This document shows positions 26,334 to 33,591 of a stretch of DNA of 64,000 nucleotides, piece by piece. Below the pieces are notes generated by a model. The model saw nothing but the letters and a program-made list of their open reading frames with translations, was not told the origin of the DNA and searched no databases. Position numbers and translations under genes: made by a program. Within the stretch, counting starts at the first letter, position 1. Each line of letters opens with the position of its first letter. Source of the DNA: an uncultured Collinsella sp. (GTDB lineage: Bacteria > Actinomycetota > Coriobacteriia > Coriobacteriales > Coriobacteriaceae); assembly GCA_900549715.1 (NCBI GenBank), contig URPK01000001.1, positions 186,001-250,000 of the forward strand, written 5' to 3'.

Positions 26334-27257
26334 ATGAATCAGATCATTCTCGCATCTCATGGCGGCCTGGCCGCAGGCGCCAAAGACACGCTCGAGATGG
26401 TTCTCGGCGACGTGTCGAACGTCCACGTCGTGTCGCTTGCTCGTGACGACAAGGAGCCCATCACCAATAAGGTGGACGCCATGATCGCCACGTTCAACGC
26501 GGACGACACCGTCTATGTGCTGACCGATATGCTCGGCAGCTCGGTCAACAACAGCATGGTCGAGCTTTCCAAGAACGGCACGAAGTTCACGGTTGTCAGC
26601 GGTTTCAACATCCCGCTGGCGCTCACGCTCGCTATGAGCCCCGTCCCCGTCAAGGGCGCCGAGCTCGCGGCCCTCATCAACGAGGCCCGCACCGGTCTGA
26701 CCAACCCCAACGCACCGGTCGAGGTCGCCGCGGCTCCCGCCAAGAAGGCCAAGGCGTCCCGTCACAGCTCCGGTCCCGCCAAGATTGTCCTCGCGCGTCT
26801 TGACTACCGTCTGCTGCACGGCCAGGTCGTCTTTACCTGGACCACCAAGGTCCAGGCCGAGCGCATCATCGTCGTCGACAACGCTGCCGCCAACGATGAC
26901 ATCAAGAAGGGCGCTCTCAAGCTTGCCAAGCCCCAGGGCGTGCGCCTGAACGTCTTTACCGTCGAGCGTGCCCTCGCCAAGATGGACAAGCTCAACACCC
27001 TCGGCGAGCGCGTCATGTTCGTCTTTGGCAACACGGCCGAGATGCTGCAGTTCTGCCAGGGCTACAAGCTCGACGCCATCAACCTGGGCGCCACCGCCAA
27101 CCACGACGGTGCCGATCAGATCGGCGGCAAGGACAGCTCCGTCTTCTTCGACGCCACCCAGAAGGCCGACGTCAACCAGCTGCTCGACATGGGCATCAAG
27201 CTCTACGTCCAGCAGACCCCCACGTATCAGAGCGTCGACATCGACGCCAAGCTGTAA
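26334..27257 (+). CDS. PTS mannose-family EIIAB fusion
   Basis: A 307-residue cytoplasmic phosphotransferase component. The EIIA domain (1 to about 125) begins IILASHGGLA with phospho-accepting H9. An Ala/Lys/Pro-rich linker (about 128-148) leads to the EIIB domain (about 149-307), which begins VLARLDYRLLHGQV with phospho-accepting H162. It relays phosphate from HPr to the sugar carried by EIIC/EIID. GGAGGAGG precedes the ATG. It heads a tight EIIAB-EIIC-EIID-deglycase group. By analogy with gfr systems the substrate is an Amadori compound rather than mannose. Confidence 0.95.
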   Translation: MNQIILASHGGLAAGAKDTLEMVLGDVSNVHVVSLARDDKEPITNKVDAMIATFNADDTVYVLTDMLGSSVNNSMVELSKNGTKFTVVSGFNIPLALTLAMSPVPVKGAELAALINEARTGLTNPNAPVEVAAAPAKKAKASRHSSGPAKIVLARLDYRLLHGQVVFTWTTKVQAERIIVVDNAAANDDIKKGALKLAKPQGVRLNVFTVERALAKMDKLNTLGERVMFVFGNTAEMLQFCQGYKLDAINLGATANHDGADQIGGKDSSVFFDATQKADVNQLLDMGIKLYVQQTPTYQSVDIDAKL

Positions 27258-27293
27258 TCAACCAGGCTTTTGCCTGACTGAAAGGAGAAGGGT

Positions 27294-28088
27294 ATGAATA
27301 CGTTCATCAGTGCGGTGCTCGTCGGCCTCGTCGGCGTGTTCTGCATGTGGGACTCCCGCCTGCTCGGTCGTCTTAACTTCGAGCAGCCCCTCGTTGGCGC
27401 TACGCTCGTCGGTCTGCTGCTGGGCGATGTGCCCACCGGCCTTGCCGTCGGTGCCGCCGTCGAGCTCGTGTCCATGGGCCTGGTGCAGGTCGGCGCCGCC
27501 GTTCCGCCCGATATGGTCCTGGGCGGCATCGTGGCCGCTGCCTTTGCGTGCCTGACCGATGCTTCCGCCGAGACCGCCATGACGATCGCCATCCCGGTCG
27601 CCGTCCTGGGTCAGCTCCTCGGCATCGTGTTCCGTTCCATCATCGCCGCCCTCACCCATGTGGCAGATAGCGCGATCGATAACGGAAAGTTCAAGACCGC
27701 CTATCGCATGCACATCTGCGCCGGCTCCGGTCTGTACGCCGTCATGTACTTCCTGCCGATCTTCCTCGCCGTCTTTGTTGGCACCGACCTGGTTCAGGCC
27801 ATCGTCAACATGGTTCCCGAGTGGCTGTCCACTGGTCTTAACGTTTCGACCAAGATCATGACCGCCTACGGCTTGGCCCTGCTGCTCACCATGATGATCA
27901 AGAAGGGTATGACTCCGTTCCTGTTCATCGGTTTCCTGCTCGCCGCTTACCTCAACCTGTCCGTCATCGCGGTCGCTCTGATCGGTGTGTGCCTGGCTGT
28001 CGTCTTCATGGGCTTCAAGTTCAACGGTTCCCATGCAGCCGCCGGTGTCGATTCCGACTACGATCCGCTCGAAGACGACGAAGACTAA
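27294..28088 (+). CDS. PTS mannose-family EIIC
   Basis: A 264-residue membrane channel component with the family's hydrophobic segments and the EIIC motif VELVSMGLVQVGAAVPPDMVLGG near residues 56-77. It forms the translocation unit with EIID. GAAAGGAGAAGGGT precedes the ATG, 36 bases after EIIAB, and the EIID gene follows 13 bases later. The acidic C-terminal tail ends DYDPLEDDED and resembles the end of the EIIC at 48128. Confidence 0.95.
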   Translation: MNTFISAVLVGLVGVFCMWDSRLLGRLNFEQPLVGATLVGLLLGDVPTGLAVGAAVELVSMGLVQVGAAVPPDMVLGGIVAAAFACLTDASAETAMTIAIPVAVLGQLLGIVFRSIIAALTHVADSAIDNGKFKTAYRMHICAGSGLYAVMYFLPIFLAVFVGTDLVQAIVNMVPEWLSTGLNVSTKIMTAYGLALLLTMMIKKGMTPFLFIGFLLAAYLNLSVIAVALIGVCLAVVFMGFKFNGSHAAAGVDSDYDPLEDDED

Positions 28089-28101
28089 GGAGGAACACAC
28101 T

Positions 28102-28935
28102 ATGGCAACCGCAACCAAGGACGTGTCCCTGAACAAGAAGGTCAGCCAGTTCTTCTGGCGCTCCTGGGCCATCCAGGCCTCTTGGAACTACGAGCGTCAG
28201 ATGAACATGGGCTTCCTCTACGGCATGGTTCCCACGCTCGATCGCCTCTATCCGGACGAGTCCGACCCCAAGCAGCTCGCTGCTAAGAAAGAGGCTTACC
28301 ACCGTCACATGGCGTTCTACAACTGCACCCCGCAGACGAGCGCTTTCATCCTAGGCCTCGCCGCCTCCATGGAGGAAGAGTACGCCAAGGATCCCGAGAA
28401 CTTCGACCCCGATTCGATCAACGCGGTCAAGACCTCCCTTATGGGTCCGCTTTCCGGCATCGGTGACTCCTTCTTCCAGGGCACCATCCGCGTTATCGCC
28501 TTTGGCCTGGGTGTTCAGCTGGCTCAGCAGGGCTCCATCATGGGCCCGATCCTGGCCATGCTCATCTCCATCGTGCCCTCCGTGCTGATCACTTGGTTCG
28601 CAGCCAAGATCGGCTATCAGGGCGGCCACGAGTACCTGAGCAAGCTCCAGGGCGGCGACCTCATGGAGAAGCTCATGTATGTCTGCGGTATCGTGGGTCT
28701 TATGTCCGTGGGCGGCATGATCGCTACGCTGATCGGCGCCACCACCCCGCTGCAGTTCGCTGACGGCACCGTCGTGATCCAGGACATCCTGGACGGCATG
28801 ATGCCCCAGATGATCTCCCTCGGCCTCACCGGCCTTATGTACTGGCTCATCAAGAAGAACGTCAACACCGGTTGGCTTCTCGTGATCGCCATCGTGGGCG
28901 GCATCGCCCTCTCCGCGGCCGGCATCCTGGCCTAG
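28102..28935 (+). CDS. PTS mannose-family EIID
   Basis: A 277-residue membrane component. It has the EIID signatures SWNYERQMNMGF near residue 28, FYNCTPQTSAFILGLAASMEE near 73 and SLMGPLSGIGDSFFQGT near 112. The ATG at 28102 follows AAGGAGG and lies 13 bases after EIIC. It assembles with EIIC to carry the substrate. Hairpins follow before the next gene. Confidence 0.95.
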   Translation: MATATKDVSLNKKVSQFFWRSWAIQASWNYERQMNMGFLYGMVPTLDRLYPDESDPKQLAAKKEAYHRHMAFYNCTPQTSAFILGLAASMEEEYAKDPENFDPDSINAVKTSLMGPLSGIGDSFFQGTIRVIAFGLGVQLAQQGSIMGPILAMLISIVPSVLITWFAAKIGYQGGHEYLSKLQGGDLMEKLMYVCGIVGLMSVGGMIATLIGATTPLQFADGTVVIQDILDGMMPQMISLGLTGLMYWLIKKNVNTGWLLVIAIVGGIALSAAGILA

Positions 28936-28969
28936 TCGCGACCAAGCGCCTAACCGCTTTCCCCCGGGG

Positions 28970-29044
28970 GCCTGCCTGGCATCCCATACCCCAGGCAGGC
29001 TTCCATCCCTAGATGTGTCAAAGGGACAGTTCCTTTGACACATC
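28970..29044. repeat. Two intercistronic hairpins
   Basis: GCCTGCCTGG/CCAGGCAGGC lies at 28970-29000. GATGTGTCAAAGG/CCTTTGACACATC, a perfect 13-base stem, lies at 29012-29044. Neither has a T run. They may stabilise or process the message between EIID and the second deglycase gene. Confidence 0.7.
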
Positions 29045-29134
29045 CTTAACGGGCCGGCGACTCGGTCCAAACCACGGTAACCCTGCGAGCGCCCGGCAAT
29101 GTGGCGCCGCAAAAAATCGAAAGGAATGTGTCAG

Positions 29135-30118
29135 ATGTACGAGATCGACCTTAACCTCCCTAAGCAGATCGTCGCTGACGTCCTGTCCAACCACGAGATC
29201 CACAGCGTCGCCTTCGTCGGCTGCGGTGCTTCCATGTCCGACCTTTACCCTGCCAAGTACTTCCTGGCCAACAACACGGACAAGCTGAACGTTCAGATCT
29301 TCACCGCTAACGAGTTCAACTACGACACGCCTTCCTGGGTCAACGAGCACACCTTCGTGATCACCTGCTCCCTCGGTGGCTCCACGCCCGAGACCGTCGA
29401 GGCCAACAAGACCGCCAAGAAGCACAACTGCCCGGTCGTCTCCCTCACCAACAAGGCCGGCTCCGCTCTGACCGTCGACGCCGACCACGTCATCGTTCAC
29501 GGCTTCCATGCCAACTACGCTGCCAAGTGCGAGAAGCCTGGCTACGCCATCGCTCTTGCTCTCGAGATCCTTCAGCAGACCGAGGGCTATGACCACTACG
29601 AGGACATGATCACCGGCCTCACCAACGTCTTCGAGCTCTGCGAGAACGCCGCTCAGTCCGCCAAGGGCCTCGCCAAGCAGTTCGCCCAGGACTTCAAGGA
29701 CGACAAGATGATCTACTTCATGGCCTCCGGTGCCTCCGAGAAGATGGCTTATTCTCACGCCGCCTTCCTGTTCACCGAGATGCAGTGGATCGACGCCGCC
29801 GCCTACAACACCGGCGAGTACTTCCACGGCCCGTTCGAGGTTTCCACCGAGGGTAAGCCCTACGTCTTCTTCATGTCCGATGGTGCCACCCGTCCGATGG
29901 ACGCCCGCGCCCTCACCTTCCTTAAGCGCATGGGCGCCAAGGTCGCTCTGATCGACTCCAAGGACTACGGCCTGGCTGACGCCGTGCCCGCGAGCGTCGT
30001 TACCTACTTCAACCCGCTGCTGCACCTCGCCGTTATGCGCGAGTACGGCAACCAGATCGCCGAGGCCCGTCAGCACCCGCTGACCATGCGTCGCTACATG
30101 TGGAAGCTTTCCTACTAA
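29135..30118 (+). CDS. SIS-domain sugar-amine 6-phosphate deglycase-like protein
   Basis: A 327-residue double-SIS protein. Phosphosugar-binding residues lie in AFVGCGASMSD (about 26-36) and CSLGGSTPET (about 78-87). The catalytic pair is E215 (TEMQW) and H231 (GEYFHGPFE). ATG 29135 lies nine bases after AAAGGA; an ATG at 29126 is too close. It closes the PTS operon. With the SIS gene at 23709 this gives two deglycases for one PTS, the same number as the GfrE/GfrF pair, which handle glucoselysine- and fructoselysine-6-phosphate. Which is which cannot be told here. Confidence 0.87.
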   Translation: MYEIDLNLPKQIVADVLSNHEIHSVAFVGCGASMSDLYPAKYFLANNTDKLNVQIFTANEFNYDTPSWVNEHTFVITCSLGGSTPETVEANKTAKKHNCPVVSLTNKAGSALTVDADHVIVHGFHANYAAKCEKPGYAIALALEILQQTEGYDHYEDMITGLTNVFELCENAAQSAKGLAKQFAQDFKDDKMIYFMASGASEKMAYSHAAFLFTEMQWIDAAAYNTGEYFHGPFEVSTEGKPYVFFMSDGATRPMDARALTFLKRMGAKVALIDSKDYGLADAVPASVVTYFNPLLHLAVMREYGNQIAEARQHPLTMRRYMWKLSY

Positions 30119-30152
30119 TCACAAGTAAGTAGTCCTTACGGGTTGATTGAGA

Positions 30153-30184
30153 GGGGATGGGGTTTGCACCCCGTCCCCTTTTTT
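30153..30184 (+). terminator. Rho-independent terminator of the PTS operon
   Basis: GGGGATGGGGT and ACCCCGTCCCC pair (one wobble) around TTGC and are followed by TTTTTT. Confidence 0.93.
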
Positions 30185-30220
30185 GCTCTGGGGAGGGCGT
30201 GTTTGTCGCATTACAAAACC

Positions 30221-30264
30221 CCAGATAAAACCTACCAAAATAAACCTGTCCCTTTTTGGCAGGT
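30221..30264. repeat. GGGACAGG-type repeat, single arm
   Basis: CCAGATAAAACC...AACCTGTCCCTTTTTGGCAGGT matches the right arm of the repeat at 22236-22411. It ends immediately before the ribosome site of the HAD gene, so it forms that gene's 5' leader. Confidence 0.8.
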
Positions 30265-30278
30265 GGGAGGAGATGCGT

Positions 30279-30908
30279 ATGATCAAGGCGGTGCTGTTTG
30301 ACATGGACGGCGTGCTGGTCGATACCGAGTGGTTCTACAACCGTCGCCGCGTGGCGTTTATGGAGGAGAAGGGCTTCCACTTTGACGAGATCCCCGATCT
30401 TTCGGGCTCTAACGAGCCTGCCATCTGGAAGTCGCTGGTGCCCGACGATATTGAGCTGCGCGAGCGCCTGCGCGTGGAGTACAAGCAGGTATACAGCCCT
30501 GTCCACCCTGTTCCGTATGCCGAGCTGCTCAACGAGCAGACGGAGCCGGTGATGCGCGAGCTGCACGAGCGCGGCGTGAAGTGTGCCATTGCGAGCTCGT
30601 CCTACCGTGAGCTCATCGACGAGCTGGTGGAGATTGCCGGCATCGCCGACGTGCTGGACCACACCATCAGCGGTCACGAATGCAGTGCGTTTAAGCCCGA
30701 CCCCGAGATCTACCTGCGTGCCATGGAGGCGCTGGGGGTGAAGCCTACCGAGTGCCTGGTTATCGAGGACTCGCCCATGGGTATCGAGGCCGGTAAGCGT
30801 TCCGGCGCCCGCGTCCTGGCGCTGCGTCCGCACGAGGGCGTCAACCTGGATCAATCGCGAGCCGATGCCGTTATCGATAATCTGACCGACATTTTGGCCG
30901 CTCTGTAG
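30279..30908 (+). CDS. HAD-superfamily phosphatase, beta-phosphoglucomutase-like
   Basis: A 209-residue hydrolase of HAD subfamily I. The nucleophile motif is LFDMDGVLVDTE (D8 and D10). Motif II is SSSYRE, motif III contains KPDPEIY, and motif IV is VIEDSPMGIEAG. It has an alpha-helical cap. Such enzymes dephosphorylate or isomerise small sugar phosphates. I prefer ATG 30279, with GGAGG eight bases upstream, to ATG 30273, which is only two bases away. Its position after the deglycase operon suggests sugar phosphate handling, though a terminator lies between. Confidence 0.85.
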   Translation: MIKAVLFDMDGVLVDTEWFYNRRRVAFMEEKGFHFDEIPDLSGSNEPAIWKSLVPDDIELRERLRVEYKQVYSPVHPVPYAELLNEQTEPVMRELHERGVKCAIASSSYRELIDELVEIAGIADVLDHTISGHECSAFKPDPEIYLRAMEALGVKPTECLVIEDSPMGIEAGKRSGARVLALRPHEGVNLDQSRADAVIDNLTDILAAL

Positions 30909-31003
30909 CGTTGATTCACCGCAAAAAGCACGGGTTCACGCGTCATTTGCTGCGGATTGGCTTAATTTGGCCTCAATTTTGATCCGCTTGGCTTCGATTC
31001 GGG

Positions 31004-31126
31004 CTAAGTGAGTAGACTTTTTGGCGCAGGCTGAGCACAAAGCGTTTCTGCCTTAGTAAAGCCGCAGGTCACAGAGGTGGCAGTTTTGGGTGTGCTCGGC
31101 AGATCGTAAAAAGTCTACTCACTTAG
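31004..31126. repeat. 123-bp MITE-like element, copy 2
   Basis: Same length, same terminal inverted repeats and nearly the same interior as the copy at 22507-22629, differing at scattered positions. It is the only recognisable feature in the stretch between the HAD gene and the YitT gene. Confidence 0.92.
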
Positions 31127-31263
31127 AATTTGGGCCTTTGGTCGTAGGGGTTGCTGGTCCCATTTTGGTTGTCGAGAGGGGGTGAATTGAAGCGCCCCCG
31201 CACGCTCCATGCTACAATCGCGGGCATGCCCCACAACTATATCTGCCTTCGAAGGGAGCCTAC

Positions 31264-32271
31264 GTGGCGAACGCCATCGATCAGCTCACGGACCGCGTGC
31301 TCGTGCTCGGCCGCCTTGCCATCGTCCGCCGCGCCATTACTGCCGTGGCGGTCACGATTTCCGCCGTTCTCCAGACATTTCTGATCCAGGCGTTCATTCA
31401 GCCTGCCGATCTGCTTCCGAGCGGCCTCACCGGCGTCGCGGTCCTGCTCGATCGTGTTACCTCGCTGGGCGGCGTTCACATCGACATCTCGCTCGGCATG
31501 CTCGCGCTCAACATTCCCGTGGCGCTCCTATGCTGGAGCGGCATTAGCAAGCGCTTCGTCATCTTCTCGATGATGCAGGTCGTGCTCTCGTCGCTGTTCC
31601 TCAACGTCTTTCACTTCGCCCCGTTTTTGGGCGACAAGATCATGCTCATTATTTTTGGCGGCGTGGTCTCGGGCCTGGGCGCCGCCATCGCGCTTAAGTC
31701 CGGCGCATCCACCGGCGGCACCGACTTTATCGCGCTGTGGGTTTCCAACCACACCGGCAAGACCATCTGGGGCGTCATCTTTGGTTTCAACTGCTTTATC
31801 CTGGCGATCTTTGGTTCTATGTTTGGCTGGGACAACGCGGCGTACTCCATCGTGTTCCAATTTATTTCGACCAAGACCATCGACAGCTTCTATCATCGCT
31901 ACGACCGCGTGACGCTGCAGATCACGACGCGCAAGGCAGACGAGGTCATGACCGCCTATGTTGACCATTTTCAGCACGGCATTAGTTGCGCCGAGGTCAT
32001 CGGCGGATATAGCCGCGAAAAGATGTACCTGCTGCACGCCGTTGTCTCGACCTACGAGAGCCAGGACATTATCAAGCTGGTGTGCGACATTGATCCCGGT
32101 GCCGTGATCAACGTGTTCCACACGCTCAGCTTTGTGGGCGGCTGGTGGGGTGGTCATGTCGACGAGCCCATGCCCACGGCCGTTCCCGATCCCGACAAGC
32201 CCGCACGCATGGCCAGCAGGCAGGCGCGCCTCAGCGAGCAGGACAGTCTGCAACAGGACGACGGCAGGTAG
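31264..32271 (+). CDS. YitT-family membrane protein
   Basis: A 335-residue protein. Five to six hydrophobic segments cover about residues 20-210 and carry the YitT motifs PSGLTGVAVLLD, ALKSGASTGGTDFIA and TIWGVIFGFNC. A DUF2179 domain follows at about 220-300 (VTLQITTRKADEVMTAYV, CAEVIGGYSREKMYLLHAVV). A charged, Gln/Asp-rich tail ends the protein. GTG 31264 is the start, with AAGGGAG upstream. The family is widespread in bacteria but its molecular role is not established. Confidence 0.9.
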   Translation: MANAIDQLTDRVLVLGRLAIVRRAITAVAVTISAVLQTFLIQAFIQPADLLPSGLTGVAVLLDRVTSLGGVHIDISLGMLALNIPVALLCWSGISKRFVIFSMMQVVLSSLFLNVFHFAPFLGDKIMLIIFGGVVSGLGAAIALKSGASTGGTDFIALWVSNHTGKTIWGVIFGFNCFILAIFGSMFGWDNAAYSIVFQFISTKTIDSFYHRYDRVTLQITTRKADEVMTAYVDHFQHGISCAEVIGGYSREKMYLLHAVVSTYESQDIIKLVCDIDPGAVINVFHTLSFVGGWWGGHVDEPMPTAVPDPDKPARMASRQARLSEQDSLQQDDGR

Positions 32272-32314
32272 AGTGTTGGTATTTTGCCGGCACGGCGCAA
32301 TCCTGTCCGCTTGA

Positions 32315-32354
32315 GCCTCCCGAAAGCCTCGCTGCTTTCGGGAGGCCTTCGTTT
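32315..32354 (+). terminator. Rho-independent terminator
   Basis: A perfect 13-base stem, GCCTCCCGAAAGC with GCTTTCGGGAGGC around CTCGCT, is followed by CTTCGTTT. Confidence 0.85.
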
Positions 32355-32356
32355 GC

Positions 32357-32399
32357 CCAGATAAAACCTACCAAAATGAAGCTGTCGCTTTTTGGTAGG
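32357..32399. repeat. GGGACAGG-type repeat, diverged single arm
   Basis: CCAGATAAAACCTACCAAAA is followed by a variant AGCTGTCGCTTTTTGG. It is the most diverged of the four copies in the window. Confidence 0.7.
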
Positions 32400-32436
32400 G
32401 AGGGTGTATCGTTTTATCATTATGAGGTAACATGAA

Positions 32437-32460
32437 ACTAGACGTTATATACGTATTAGT
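32437..32460. promoter_or_regulatory. Palindromic operator-like site before GntR gene
   Basis: ACTAGACGTTATATACGTAT with TAGT after it is a near-palindrome centred on GTTATATAC, 31 bases before the GntR start. It is likely an autoregulatory site. Confidence 0.5.
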
Positions 32461-32491
32461 TATTTCGATATTTCGATAAGAGTGATTAGAT

Positions 32492-33211
32492 ATGCCTACA
32501 CCCAAAAATGCACCGCTTTACCAGCAGATTTATGACGAAATCAAGGATGCGATCGAGAAAGGTGTTTATGCACCCAAGGAGCGTATTCCGTCCGAGCTCG
32601 AGTTAGCCGAGCAGTACGAGGTGAGCCGCATCACGGTGCGCCGCGCCGTCGAGGAGTTGTGCTCCGATGGCTACCTGGTTAAGCAGCAGGGCCGCGGCAC
32701 CTTTGTTTCCACGCCGCACATCAATCGCCAGTTTCACGCCTCGACGCTGCAGACGTTTACCGCGCTGTGTGCCGACAACGGCATGAAGGCGGGCGCACAT
32801 GTGATCGATCGTCAGATTGTTCCGGCGCGCCAAAACGAGATGGAATTCTTTGGCCTGCAGAAGGATGCGTTGCTGCTGCATATCAAGCGCGTGCGTACGG
32901 CCGACGGTGAGCCCATCTTTGAGGAGAACATCTTTGTGCCGTTTGACGCCTACCGTGAGCTGTTGACGGCCGATCTTGAGGACAAGTCGATTTTTGCCGA
33001 GGTCGAGCGTGTTGGCGGAACGCCGATTGTCTCGGTTGGCTACCGCACGGTCGAGGCCGTTCGCGCCAATGCCGAGCAGGCGGCTGAGCTGGGCATTGCT
33101 CCGCACGATCCGCTGCTCAACCTGCGTGCCGGCTTTATCGGCCCCAATGGCGAGCCGGTCCTGATGGGTAAGCAGTACTACGTGGGATCGCGCTACGTTA
33201 TGGTCATGTAA
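32492..33211 (+). CDS. GntR/HutC-family regulator with UTRA domain
   Basis: A 239-residue repressor. The winged helix (about 8-75) has IPSELELAEQYEVSRITVRRA and KQQGRGTFVS. The UTRA sensor domain spans about 95-235. It is the most similar of the four GntR proteins here to the one at 35577. No sugar gene is directly adjacent; the TATAACG-type words at its own promoter also occur before the EamA, EIIAB and third-locus SIS genes, so it may act on those at a distance. A hairpin follows its stop codon directly. Confidence 0.9.
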   Translation: MPTPKNAPLYQQIYDEIKDAIEKGVYAPKERIPSELELAEQYEVSRITVRRAVEELCSDGYLVKQQGRGTFVSTPHINRQFHASTLQTFTALCADNGMKAGAHVIDRQIVPARQNEMEFFGLQKDALLLHIKRVRTADGEPIFEENIFVPFDAYRELLTADLEDKSIFAEVERVGGTPIVSVGYRTVEAVRANAEQAAELGIAPHDPLLNLRAGFIGPNGEPVLMGKQYYVGSRYVMVM

Positions 33212-33420
33212 GTTACGCGGTTTTACCAAACCGCGTAACGGGCCGACGCTGCGCCCTTGGTTCCGCCGTTCTAGCGAACGGCGGACCGGTCGACGCTGCA
33301 AACGCCCCTAAGCGGCAATCTGACGTTCAATCGTCGGTCGCGTACCGAAGTACGCTTCCCTCCTCTTTCACGTCACCTTGCTCGCTTAGGGGCGTTTTCG
33401 CTGACTTATGCTCAACCTGA
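33212..33420. repeat. Stop-codon-adjacent structured repeat, copy 3
   Basis: It starts on the base after the GntR stop codon with GTTACGCGGTTT-TACC-AAACCGCGTAAC. A second hairpin CCGCCGTTC-TAGC-GAACGGCGG follows at 33263. Then comes the shared element with arms AACGCCCCTAAGCG (33301) and CGCTTAGGGGCGTT (33383). It matches 19419-19552 closely over the second half. Confidence 0.88.
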
Positions 33421-33451
33421 GACGTTTCCACGCCTGTCAAGAGCTTAGCCG

Positions 33452-33495
33452 TTGGGGACGTTCTTAAACGACTAGTCATTCAAGAACGTCCCCAA
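33452..33495. repeat. Palindrome with GGGGACGTTCTT arms
   Basis: TTGGGGACGTTCTT at 33452 and its exact complement AAGAACGTCCCCAA at 33482 form a 14-base stem with a 16-base loop. Nothing else is recognised before recQ. Confidence 0.85.
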
Positions 33496-33591
33496 TGACT
33501 ACCCGCAGAATGAGCGTGGCTGACAGCCGTACGGCAGCGGTCCGCGTGGCGGCGTATAATCGGCGGCAGATGACTTGGACGTTAGGAAACC

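Noticed and set aside
29012..29044. Considered as a terminator between EIID and the second deglycase gene
   Set aside because: The stem is perfect but no T run follows on either strand, and the same kind of palindrome occurs elsewhere outside gene ends.
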